Source: Kumtagia sp963829135 (lineage in GTDB: Bacteria > Pseudomonadota > Alphaproteobacteria > Rhizobiales > Rhizobiaceae). From it: 64,000 nucleotides of DNA. The stretch is from the NCBI GenBank assembly GCA_963829135.1, contig CAWHHO010000004.1, positions 248,001-312,000 on the forward strand, read 5' to 3'. The notes under the pieces are model-generated. The model saw only the letters and a list, made by a program, of their open reading frames with translations. It was not told the DNA's origin and ran no database searches. Shown here piece by piece: positions 54,330-62,685 of this stretch (the stretch's first letter is position 1; each line of letters opens with the position of its first letter). The position numbers and the translations under genes were made by a program.

Positions 54330-55250
54330 GTGGGATCGCCAGGAATGGTTCAGGGACGCATCAGTTTTTCGCGCGGTTCGCGCAGCAGCAAAACTTTCAA
54401 TCCAGGCCAGGATAAGACTTTCGGCGGTTTCGACAGAACCGACCTTTTCCCGGGTGATAGAGACGCCGGTGATAGGGGGTTGTATCAGGTAGCGCCCGAA
54501 ATCGCGGATGACTGGATAGTCCAGACGATCGAGCGCAAACGGTCTCGCCTGGCCCAGATAAGCGCTCTCCAGCGTGAACGGATCGCAGAATTCGTGGAGA
54601 TGCTTTTCGACGAGGATTCCGACCGGTGTCACGAAATGATGCATGAGATCCTCGCTGAAAGCGGAGACCCTCAGAAGGTCGTCGAAGTCCTTTTGGAACC
54701 TGCCGCCCGCGTTGTCGGAGAGAACTGGTGCGCGGACGAATGCGATTTCCTGAAGGTGACGATCGCGATGTCGAGGATGCAGCGCTTGTTTCGGCGTCTG
54801 GCGTCCGAGCACCCGCCGACCACAACACCTGACCTATCGCGGTGCGCCTTGTTGACACCCGCGCCAGGGGAACAGCACACTTTCGGTCTATCGGTGGTGG
54901 ACGATGCTTTCCGTCGGGCTGGTTGGGAGGTCGACTGTTGCGGATGCAACGAGGAAGCGGAGATGTTTAGGCTCATCGCATCCAACCATTACCAGATCAT
55001 GGGTGTTTCAGTCAGCGTGGAGCGTTCGCTGTCTGAGCTTGCGGGCATCAGCCGCAAGTTGCGAGCGCACTCACGCAACAAGTCAATTGTCTTGCTTGCG
55101 GGCGGCAGCATGGTTATGCAGAATCCACAAGGGGCAATCGACGCCGGATTCGACCTGCTCGCTGTGGATTCTGTGTCGGCCGTCGCGTTGGCGGATACCG
55201 TGTTGGCTTCACTGAAGGCCAATGCTGGCCGCCGCGTGGCCGCGGAGTAG
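54330..55250 (+). CDS. ppaA: PpaA/AerR-type B12-binding antirepressor
   Basis: A regulator with a cobalamin-binding domain: lower part LLEPAARVVGENWCADECDF, LKVTIAMSRMQRLFRRL; B12-binding signature EQHTFG with His183 (ExHxxG), then GVSVSVERSLSEL and VLLAGGSMVM. Position directly before ppsR identifies PpaA/AerR, which modulates PpsR. The N-terminal 50 residues in this frame are Ser/Gly/Arg-rich and unlike a real domain. The overlapping +1 frame (from TTG 54214 or GTG 54304 to 54495) reads as a more protein-like segment, VFRAVRAAAKLSIQARIRLS. A one-base deletion near 54480-54495 may therefore hide the true N-terminus. Confidence 0.87.
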   Translation: MGSPGMVQGRISFSRGSRSSKTFNPGQDKTFGGFDRTDLFPGDRDAGDRGLYQVAPEIADDWIVQTIERKRSRLAQISALQRERIAEFVEMLFDEDSDRCHEMMHEILAESGDPQKVVEVLLEPAARVVGENWCADECDFLKVTIAMSRMQRLFRRLASEHPPTTTPDLSRCALLTPAPGEQHTFGLSVVDDAFRRAGWEVDCCGCNEEAEMFRLIASNHYQIMGVSVSVERSLSELAGISRKLRAHSRNKSIVLLAGGSMVMQNPQGAIDAGFDLLAVDSVSAVALADTVLASLKANAGRRVAAE

Positions 55251-55271
55251 CAAAGGACTTGACGATTTTTC

Positions 55272-56708
55272 ATGGACAAGCAGGTTTCCCGAGAGGTGTC
55301 CCGCTCGTTCCGTTCCAACGATGAACTTTTCTCTGGGCTGGGCGCTGAAGCGCTTGGCGTTTTGGCGACGGCAAATTCCGACGTCGCACTTGTTCTCGGG
55401 CATGACAGCAAGGTCCTCGATATTGCCTATCGCGATAAGGGCCTCAAGGCATGGGATATCGAGGAGTGGATCGGCAAATCCTGGATAGATACGGTCACGG
55501 CAGATAGCCGCGACAAAATCGGGGAACTGCTCCACGACGCAGCAAAGTCCTCGCCGACGCGTTCTCGCCAAGTGAACCATCCCAGCAAGAGCGGCCGTGA
55601 CCTGCCTGTCGGTTATCGCGTGGTTTCGCTGTCTGGGTGGCCGCACAAGGTGGCGCTGGGTACGGATCTGCGGCCGATGGCCGAAATGCAGCAGCGGCTT
55701 GTCCGGTCCCAGATTGAGATGGAGAAAGACTATCGGAAGCTCAGGGACATCGAGTCCCGCTACCGGATCCTTTTTCATCTTGCCGTGGAACCGCTGGTCG
55801 TTGTCGAATCGCAGACCTTGAAGATTATCGACGCCAACGAAGGCGCGGCGCGGCTGCTCGCCAAGCCGGTGAAGAAGCTCATCGGGACATCGGTTTCATC
55901 GGTGTTCGCCAAAGCTGACCAGTCGATGGCGACGGAAACCTTGGCAGCCCTGGACGCACGTGCGCGCGCTGACGTGTTCCGGGCCAGACCCGCCACGCTC
56001 GATCGTCATATGGAAATTCGCGTCACGCCGTTCCGCGAATATGGCCGTACCAATTTGCTCGTATGCTTCGCCACGGAAGAGCCGACGCTCGCCTATTCGG
56101 GGTCGCCGCTGGATGCGACCATGCTGTCCATGATCGACCATCTTCCGGAGGGCGTCGTAATGGTCAACGGCGACGGAAAGATCGTGCAGACGAATCCGGC
56201 CTTCCTGGACATGATCCGCGTCGTCAATGTCGATCGGGTCGAAGACAAGGGGCTAGACAACTGGCTGGGTGGTTCCAGCGTCGATCTCCATGTGCTGATG
56301 GCGAACCTGCGTGAGCACGGCACCGTTCGGCGATTCTCATCGATTGTGCGGGACGAGCTGGGCGGTACGGAGGTGGTGGAGGTCTCGGCCGCCAAGATCG
56401 AAAGCCAGGATGGGCCATTGTTCGGCTTCACGATTCGAGAACAGTCACGCGCAGAATCGGCTCCGCCCAGCGGTCTTGGCTTGCCTGGTTCGCCGACACC
56501 ATTCACCGATCTTGTCGGGCGCGTCCCGCTGAAGGATCTTGTTCGCGACACGGCCGACATCATCGAGCGGCTGTGCATCGAAGCCGCCCTGCGCCTCACT
56601 GACAACAACCGTGCGTCGGCTGCCGACATGCTGGGACTAAGCCGCCAAAGTCTCTATATCAAGCTAAAGCGGTATGGCATCTCGGACGTAGACGAGGCCG
56701 ACGAGTGA
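55272..56708 (+). CDS. ppsR: PpsR/CrtJ photosynthesis repressor, two-Cys paralogue
   Basis: A 478-residue protein with tandem PAS domains and a C-terminal Fis-type helix-turn-helix (NNRASAADMLGLSRQSLYIK). It has two cysteines: Cys265 in NLLVCFATEE and Cys435 in ERLCIEAAL. Their placement matches the two redox cysteines (C251 and C424) of Rhodobacter PpsR, so redox control is likely. It is directly preceded by ppaA/aerR and followed by bchG, the standard arrangement. This is the canonical PpsR of the cluster; the phytochrome-linked paralogue at 11161 retains only the second cysteine. Confidence 0.95.
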   Translation: MDKQVSREVSRSFRSNDELFSGLGAEALGVLATANSDVALVLGHDSKVLDIAYRDKGLKAWDIEEWIGKSWIDTVTADSRDKIGELLHDAAKSSPTRSRQVNHPSKSGRDLPVGYRVVSLSGWPHKVALGTDLRPMAEMQQRLVRSQIEMEKDYRKLRDIESRYRILFHLAVEPLVVVESQTLKIIDANEGAARLLAKPVKKLIGTSVSSVFAKADQSMATETLAALDARARADVFRARPATLDRHMEIRVTPFREYGRTNLLVCFATEEPTLAYSGSPLDATMLSMIDHLPEGVVMVNGDGKIVQTNPAFLDMIRVVNVDRVEDKGLDNWLGGSSVDLHVLMANLREHGTVRRFSSIVRDELGGTEVVEVSAAKIESQDGPLFGFTIREQSRAESAPPSGLGLPGSPTPFTDLVGRVPLKDLVRDTADIIERLCIEAALRLTDNNRASAADMLGLSRQSLYIKLKRYGISDVDEADE

Positions 56709-56727
56709 GGATTGTGCGGCTTGCGAG

Positions 56728-56771
56728 TGTCAATAATAATTGACGCTCAGATATGTAAACGATACTGTTCA
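56728..56771. promoter_or_regulatory. Tandem PpsR-like boxes upstream of bchG, 8 bp apart
   Basis: TGTCAATAATAATTGACG (56728-56745) and TGTAAACGATACTGTTCA (56754-56771) are near-consensus (ACG and TCA ends), separated by 8 bases as in the bchC promoter. The second ends two bases before the bchG ATG. Confidence 0.6.
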
Positions 56772-56773
56772 GT

Positions 56774-57682
56774 ATGGCTGAACCCCTCGTTGCCCGAAAT
56801 CGCCGTGCGGTGCCAACCTTAGGCGCTACGATCGAGCTTCTGAAGCCGATTACCTGGTTCGCGCCGATGTGGGCATTTGGCTGCGGGGTTGTTTCTTCCG
56901 GCGTTGCTATCGATGATCGCTGGCCCTATGTCCTCGGCGGAATCCTGCTTGCCGGCCCTCTCGTTTGCGGCACCAGCCAGGCGGTCAACGACTGGTATGA
57001 CCGCGAGGTGGATGCCATCAACGAGCCGCATCGCGTTATCCCCTCGGGCCGTATGCCGGGTCGATGGGGTTTGGGCGTTGCCGTCGCCAACTCCATTGTT
57101 TCGCTTATCGTCGCCTGGTGGCTTGGGGCATGGGTGTTCGGCGCCGCAGTGGTTGGGTTGGTGCTGGCATGGGCCTACAGCGCGCCGCCGGTTCGGCTGA
57201 AGCGGAGTGGCTGGTACGGGCCGGGCGCCGTTGGGCTCTGCTATGAGGGGCTGCCCTGGTTTACCGCCGCGGCGGCGGCAATCGGCGGCTTTCCCGGCTA
57301 TCCAGTTTTGGCGCTGGCTTTGCTCTACAGCGCCGGCGCGCATGGAATAATGACACTCAACGACTTTAAATCGGTGGAAGGAGACCGTCGTACCGGGCTC
57401 GCCAGCCTGCCCGCCGTGCTCGGCGTGGACAGGGCCGCGCGCGTCGCCTGCGCCGTTATGGCCGTGCCGCAGGTGGCGGTCGTCGGCCTCCTTCTCTACT
57501 GGGGCTTCCTTCCACACGCGCTGATCGTCGGGGCTCTGCTCGTCGGGCAGGTGGTCTGCATGGTGCGCATGCTGTCCGACCCGCGGCGGTTGGCCTCCTG
57601 GTACAATGCGACCGGGACGACGATGTACGTATTCGGGATGCTGGCAAGCGCCTTCGCTGTGCGCGCAATGCAGGGGGTGTGA
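56774..57682 (+). CDS. bchG: Bacteriochlorophyll synthase (geranylgeranyl/phytyl transferase)
   Basis: A 302-residue UbiA-family membrane prenyltransferase that esterifies bacteriochlorophyllide. Prenyl-PP/Mg motif: NDWYDREVDAINEPHRVIPS; second Asp-rich region: LNDFKSVEGDRRTGLASLP. ATG 56774 has no recognisable Shine-Dalgarno, and a PpsR-like palindrome ends two bases upstream, suggesting a leaderless or atypical start. The pucC-like gene follows 4 bases after the stop. Confidence 0.95.
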   Translation: MAEPLVARNRRAVPTLGATIELLKPITWFAPMWAFGCGVVSSGVAIDDRWPYVLGGILLAGPLVCGTSQAVNDWYDREVDAINEPHRVIPSGRMPGRWGLGVAVANSIVSLIVAWWLGAWVFGAAVVGLVLAWAYSAPPVRLKRSGWYGPGAVGLCYEGLPWFTAAAAAIGGFPGYPVLALALLYSAGAHGIMTLNDFKSVEGDRRTGLASLPAVLGVDRAARVACAVMAVPQVAVVGLLLYWGFLPHALIVGALLVGQVVCMVRMLSDPRRLASWYNATGTTMYVFGMLASAFAVRAMQGV

Positions 57683-57686
57683 TTCC

Positions 57687-59025
57687 ATGAGAGTCGTGAA
57701 CATACTCGGCTGGATCGGCATCGTCAGGCTTGGCCTGGTTCAAGCAGCGCTCGGCTCGATCGTCGTCCTGACCACCTCGACACTTAACCGCATCATGGTG
57801 GTCGAACTTGGGTTGGCGACGGTCATTCCGGGGGCGCTGGTGGGCCTGCACTACGGTGTTCAGATCGCGCGTCCGCTGTGGGGCCATGGCTCAGACAGGG
57901 GCGGGCGGCGTACACCATGGATCATCGGCGGGGTCGCGCTGCTGGCGCTCGGCGGTGTCGGCGCGGCGATAGCGACGGCGATAATGGCCGAGAATTTTGC
58001 GTTCGGCCTGATACTTGCAATCCTGGACTTTGTCCTGATCGGCTTCGGCATCGGCGCCGCCGGAACGTCGCTGCTGGCGCTTCTCGCATCAAGCGTTAAC
58101 CCCGATCGCCGTCCGGCTGCAGCAACACTGGTGTGGCTGATGATGATCTTCGGCATCGCCGTGACAGCAATTGTCTCAGGGAAGTTCCTGGATCCATTCT
58201 CGATGGAACGGCTGATCGGGGTCACGGCGGTCGCAAGCCTTGCAGCGTTCGTGCTGACCGTTCTGGCCGTGTCTGGCGTCGAGAAGGTCGGGCCCGCTGC
58301 AATCGCTCCCGCAAATGCGCCGCCCGCTATGTCCTTCCGTGCAAGCCTTGCCGACGCGTGGGCGGATCCGCAGGCCCGCCTGTTCACAGTGTTCGTCTTT
58401 GTGGCAATGCTCGCATACAGCATGCAGGATTTGATCCTCGAACCTTTCGCAGGTCTCGTTTTCAATATGACGCCGGGTGAAACCACCGGCCTCTCCGGCA
58501 TACAGAACGGCGGCGTGTTTCTCGGCATGGTGCTGGTGGGAGTAGCCGGCAGCCTGTTGGCGCCCCGTGTCCCGGCCATCCTGAAATACTTCACCGTTGG
58601 CGGCTGTTTGCTGTCGGGTGTCATGCTTGCCGCACTGACCGTTTCTGCATCGATCGGCGCAGCCTGGCCGTTGACAGCAAACGTCTTCGCACTCGGTTTC
58701 GCCAACGGCGTTTTCGCGGTTGCGGCGATTGCGTCCATGATGGCGCTGGCGGGAGCGGCCGGCAAATCGCGCGTCGGCCTGCGCATGGGCCTTTGGGGCG
58801 CGGCGCAAGGCATTGCCTTCGGTGTTGGCGGCTTTGCCGGCACCGTAGCCGTAGAACTGATGCGTGCAGGCGGGGTGTCGGTGCCGATCGCTTATGGCGG
58901 CGTGTTCCTGCTTGAAGGCTGTATTTTCCTCGCTGCGGCCGTCATCGCGGCGAAAGTCGCGTCGGCGCAAACAGGGGCCGCGCAAAAATCCGGCCTATTC
59001 GTCAGGTCTGCAGGCCGCCGAATGA
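57687..59025 (+). CDS. PucC-family light-harvesting/pigment transporter between bchG and bchP (frameshifted at 3' end)
   Basis: A 12-helix PucC-family protein: IVRLGLVQAALGSIVVLTTS, LNRIMVVELGLATVIPGALV, LWGHGSDRGGRRTPWIIGG and AYSMQDLILEPFAGLVF. The bchG-bchP position corresponds to ORF428/Bch2. The raw frame has no stop and runs straight into bchP, giving a fused ORF. Removing one A from the AAAAA run at 58984-58988 gives NPAYSSGLQAAE and a TGA at 59023-59025 that overlaps the bchP ATG (ATGA), the expected coupling, with about 445 residues. The apparent fusion is therefore probably an indel artefact. Confidence 0.9.
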
Positions 59026-60222
59026 GTGAGGGCCGGATAGTCAGCTACGATGTCGTCGTGGTTGGCGGCGGACCAGCCGGCGCCACCGCGGCCGCCGACC
59101 TCGCTGCGTCCGGTCAAAGCGTCTTGTTGCTGGACCGCGACGGCCGCACGAAGCCCTGCGGCGGGGCCATTCCCACCAAGGCGATCACCGAGTTCGACAT
59201 TCCGCCCCATCTGCTGACCGCACGCATACGCTCAGCCCGAATTTTTGCGCCGTCGAAGGTCAGTGTCGACATGCGGATCGAAGACGGTTTCGTCGGCATG
59301 GTCGACCGAAATATCTTCGATCCCTGGCTGCGCGCTCGTGCCCAATCGAGCGGCGCTGTTCTGGTCGCCGCAACGTTTGAAACAGCAAGCCAAATTGAGG
59401 ATGGACGGCTTGAAGTGCGCTTCTCATGCAGGAGCGGCGGAGGCGCCAAGAACTGTCAGAACCAGGATGATCGTCGGCGCCGACGGTGCCAATTCCGCTG
59501 TGAGGCGTCAGTTGTTCGGCAGACAAGCCCGGCCACCCTACGTGTTCGCCTATCATGAGATCGTGCGGTCACCTGCGGCGGATCAGCATGCGTCATTCGA
59601 TCCCCAGCGCTGCGATGTTTACTACCATTCCGACGTCTCACCCGATTTCTATGGCTGGGTGTTTCCGCATGGCGGCACGACCAGCGTTGGTGTCGGCAGC
59701 GCCGTCAAGGGGTTCGATCTTCGAGAGGCAACACGGCTTTTGCGGGAGCAGGCTGGTCTTGCCGGCCAGGAAATCGTCCGCGAAGAAGGCGCGCCGCTGC
59801 CGCTAAAGGCGATGAAACGCTGGGACAATGGCCGAAACGCGGTGCTGGTCGGCGATGCAGCCGGCGTCGTCGCGCCATCCTCGGGCGAGGGCATCTATTA
59901 CGCGATGCTCTGCGGGCGCCTTGCGGCTGAAGCCGGCCGGGAATTCCTGGCGACGAACGATGTGAAAGCGCTGGCGCGTGTTCGCCAACGTTTCATGCGC
60001 CTGCACGGCCGCGTTTTCATGGTGCTCGGTTTCATGCAGGGCTTCTGGTATCGCAACGATAAGCGGCGCGAACGTTTCGTCTCGATCTGCAAGGATCGTG
60101 ACGTGCAGCGGCTCGTCTGGGAATCCTATCTCAACAAGCGGTTTGTCCGTACCGCCCCGTTGGCGCATCTGCGCGTGTTTCTCAAGGATATCGGGCACCT
60201 TGTACGCATGGCGTTCCAGTAG
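59022..60222 (+). CDS. bchP: Geranylgeranyl reductase (frameshifted)
   Basis: An FAD-dependent reductase that converts the geranylgeranyl to the phytyl tail. The N-terminal fold is VVVVGGGPAGATAAADLA, then RTKPCGGAIPTKAITEFDIP. After about residue 135 the frame shifts by +1 and continues with RTRMIVGADGANSAVRRQ, YYHSDVSPDFYGWVFPHGG and VLVGDAAGVVAPSSGEGIYY. One surplus base lies at about 59415-59450; corrected length is 399 residues, normal for BchP. Confidence 0.93.
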
Positions 60223-60242
60223 GCGAGGGGGGCGTATATCAG

Positions 60243-60521
60243 ATGGCTATGCTTGAAGCTTTTATAGCAGACGGGACGGTCACACTCCTTGCGCTCGGCG
60301 TGCTTGCGATCGAACTGGCGATCGTCGTCGCCGTTGCAGTGTCCCGAAGGGCGCGGCCTGCGACAGATCTTGTCGCCAATGTATTCTCAGGCCTGTTCCT
60401 GATATTGGCCCTGCGTGCGGCGCTTGTCGGGTCGGGCGCTGCGGTAGCGGGGTTTCTCGGGCTTGCCCTGGTCGCCCATCTCACGGATCTGGCTAGCCGC
60501 CTCCGCAGTTCGTGGCGGTAA
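60243..60521 (+). CDS. Small membrane protein downstream of bchP, 92 aa
   Basis: ATG 60243 follows GAGGGGGG by about 10 bases. The 92-residue product has about three hydrophobic segments (TVTLLALGVLAIELAIVVAV, VANVFSGLFLILALRAALVG, AAVAGFLGLALVAHLTDLA). It is probably co-transcribed with bchG-pucC-like-bchP and ends 7 bases before the convergent DUF4142 gene. No named family is recognised. A bacteriochlorophyll or membrane-related role is suggested only by position. Confidence 0.7.
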   Translation: MAMLEAFIADGTVTLLALGVLAIELAIVVAVAVSRRARPATDLVANVFSGLFLILALRAALVGSGAAVAGFLGLALVAHLTDLASRLRSSWR

Positions 60522-60528
60522 TGCGCTA

Positions 60529-61104
60529 CTATTGTGCCGCCGGCTGCGCAGCGCCCAATTTATCGCCCATCGAGCTGAGCTCGATGTAGTCCTTAACGAG
60601 GGTGGGCAACATCTTCGCGGCAAATGCGCCTAGACCATTCGGCTTGTTGGCATAGCCGCGATAGTAGGCAATTGCGCGCTGATGTCCGAAGATCTGCGAC
60701 GCGACATAGGCCTTATCGAACTCCGCGCCCTTCAGCGCCTCCATCTTGCCGATCAGGCCGGACTGCTCTCCATCCATGGCCGGTTTGGCGACCTCGACGC
60801 CGTCTGCTTTCCCCGCGGCGGTGATCTCGCTCTTGATCGCCGCATGTGCGGCGGACAGCTTCGCCGCCATGGCCTTAACTTCCTCAGAGCCGGCATTCTT
60901 ATTCGCCAGCGCCGCAGCCTCGACCACGAAGTCGCTTGCCGACGTGGCTACCGACAGGAACTCGTAGGGCGACGACAGAGCGGCGGGCTCGATCTGGGTC
61001 TCGGGGATCGTCGGCGTGAGCCTGTCCGTCGCGGTTTGCGCAAGGGCAGGGGACGACACAAGCAGCGCCAGCGGGAATAAGGCAAGAAGGGGTCGGCGGA
61101 TCAT
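60529..61104 (-). CDS. Exported DUF4142 protein with a PpsR box in its promoter
   Basis: A 191-residue protein with a signal peptide (about 1-22, MIRRPLLALFPLALLVSSPALA). A DUF4142 ferritin-like helical domain follows: FLSVATSASDFVVEAAALAN, EEVKAMAAKLSAAHAAIKSE, and FDKAYVASQIFGHQRAIAYY. DUF4142 proteins are periplasmic and of unknown function, often stress-linked. ATG 61104 is preceded 17 bases upstream by a perfect PpsR palindrome (61122-61139), so the gene appears to belong to the photosynthesis regulon. Confidence 0.88.
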   Translation of the reverse strand: MIRRPLLALFPLALLVSSPALAQTATDRLTPTIPETQIEPAALSSPYEFLSVATSASDFVVEAAALANKNAGSEEVKAMAAKLSAAHAAIKSEITAAGKADGVEVAKPAMDGEQSGLIGKMEALKGAEFDKAYVASQIFGHQRAIAYYRGYANKPNGLGAFAAKMLPTLVKDYIELSSMGDKLGAAQPAAQ

Positions 61105-61121
61105 GGGAGTCCTCTCAATTG

Positions 61122-61139
61122 TGTCAAATCTATTTGACA
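61122..61139. promoter_or_regulatory. Perfect PpsR/CrtJ palindrome upstream of the DUF4142 gene
   Basis: TGTCAAATCTATTTGACA has fully complementary 8-base arms (TGTCAAAT/ATTTGACA) around CT, the most symmetric TGT-N12-ACA site found in the window. It lies 17 bases upstream of the DUF4142 start and is oriented to control that minus-strand gene. Confidence 0.75.
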
Positions 61140-61290
61140 GAAATGCGCTGGGGTCTCGTGCGTTCCCTCGACGGCGCGAGCCCTTGAATTCCCTACCGTT
61201 CCACACTGCGTGCAGAGCGAAATCGGCTGATAACACGGACGGTACGATGATTGCATTCTGGCGACCCGGCGTCCCTGGGTCGTGTGGGCT

Positions 61291-62239
61291 TCAGGCGGTC
61301 TGCTGTTCAGGTTCACCTTCCAGCCGGCCTTCGACGAAGATGCGGCTCCCGCGAATGTCAGGTTCCTCGATGGTGATCAGGTCAAGCTTGCTCAGCGGAC
61401 GGTCGCGCTTGGCGAAAAGCCGATTGGCCTGGCGCAGCCGCGCGCGGTCCAGCGCGTTGCGGATAGAGCGGGCGTTGGAGAAATGCGGCAGGCTCATGCG
61501 CAGCGGGATATAGTCCCGCAAGGCCTCCGAGGCGCTCTCGCTGAGGCGATAGTTTTGGCCGGCCAGCATTATTTCCGCGATCGATTGCCAGCTCGTCAGG
61601 ACGATAGTCTGGAAAATCGATGTGGTGGGCGATGCGCGAGCGCATTCCGGGGTTGCTCATGAAGAATCGGTCCATCTTGTCCTTGTAGCCGGCCAGGATC
61701 ACGACCAGATCGTCGCGATTACTTTCCATGCACTGCAACAGGATCTCGATTAACTCCTGACCGTAGTCGCGTTCGTTCTCGGGCTTGTAGAGGTAGTAGG
61801 CTTCGTCGATGAACAGAACGCCGCCCATTGCACGCTTGATGATTTCACGGGTCTTCGGCGCAGTATGACCGACATATTGGCCGACCAGATCGTCGCGCGT
61901 TACCGACACGAGGTGTCCTTCGCGAACATATCCCAGCCCTTTGAGGATTTCAGCCATCCGCAGCGCCACGGTGGTTTTGCCGGTTCCGGGATTCCCGGTG
62001 AAATTCATGTGCAGCGTGGGCGTTTCTGAGGAAATGCCGAATTTTTTCCGCAATCGGTCAACCAGCAGAAGTGCGGCGATCTCGCGAATTCGGGTCTTCA
62101 CGGGCTTGAGCCCGACCAATTCCCGGTCGAGCTTGCCCATTACCTCGTCCATGTTGGACGCCTCGAACTCCGCCTGCAGGTCGACAAGATCCAACTCGCC
62201 GAGGAAGTTCGGGCTTTGTGCATCCTGCATCGTGGTCAC
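61291..62239 (-). CDS. cbbX: CbbX, red-type RuBisCO activase (frameshifted)
   Basis: An AAA+ protein: Walker A FTGNPGTGKTTVALRMAEIL, Walker B GGVLFIDEAYYLYKPENERD, then VILAGYKDKMDRFFMSNPGM. The frame shifts by +1 after FPDYRPDEL and continues QSIAEIMLAGQNYRLSESAS and FSNARSIRNALDRARLRQAN. One extra base lies at 61588-61589; corrected length is 315 residues. CbbX releases inhibitory sugar phosphates from red-type RuBisCO. It lies directly after cbbS (stop 62240), in one operon. Confidence 0.93.
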
Positions 62240-62674
62240 CTAGGACCGCTCGCCTTCGGGTTTGTCGCACGCATAGGGGATTATCGAGTATCCCTGGGAG
62301 CGGCCGTCACGCTCCTGCCGGACCAGCCGGAAGCCGGGCTCATCCGGGGGACGGTTGACGATGAACGACATGCGCGGCGCCTCCCAGCCCTTGGTCGAAT
62401 CGAAGGCGGTAACGCGGATGTACATATTCGGGAGCGCTTTCCTGCAGGCGTTGACTTCCATCAGGATGCCGGCGGGATCCTTGAGATCGAACATCGGGTT
62501 TCCATACATCTCCCAGTAAGTATTCCTGGGATGCGGATCGTCCGTGTATTCGACACTGACCGCCCAATGGTTCTTGAGGGCGTATTTGATCTGAGCGGAA
62601 ATCTGCGGATCCGTCAGGTCAGGCAGGAACGAGAACTGTCCCTGGGTAACCTTCTTGACAGGATTGGTCATCAT
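62240..62674 (-). CDS. cbbS: RuBisCO small subunit, red type (form IC)
   Basis: A 144-residue small subunit: VTQGQFSFLPDLTDPQISAQ, HPRNTYWEMYGNPMFDLKDP, and RVTAFDSTKGWEAPRMSFIV, with a C-terminal extension (LVRQERDGRSQGYSII) typical of red-type small subunits. ATG 62674 lies 8 bases after AGGAG; ATG 62671 is an alternative. It sits between cbbL and cbbX. Confidence 0.96.
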   Translation of the reverse strand: MMTNPVKKVTQGQFSFLPDLTDPQISAQIKYALKNHWAVSVEYTDDPHPRNTYWEMYGNPMFDLKDPAGILMEVNACRKALPNMYIRVTAFDSTKGWEAPRMSFIVNRPPDEPGFRLVRQERDGRSQGYSIIPYACDKPEGERS

Positions 62675-62685
62675 GGCGGTGGCTC

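Noticed and set aside
57606..59558. A single 650-residue PucC-BchP fusion enzyme
   Set aside because: Both junctions are explained by single-base indels: an A5 run before bchP and a shift inside bchP. The other frame carries the rest of a normal BchP.
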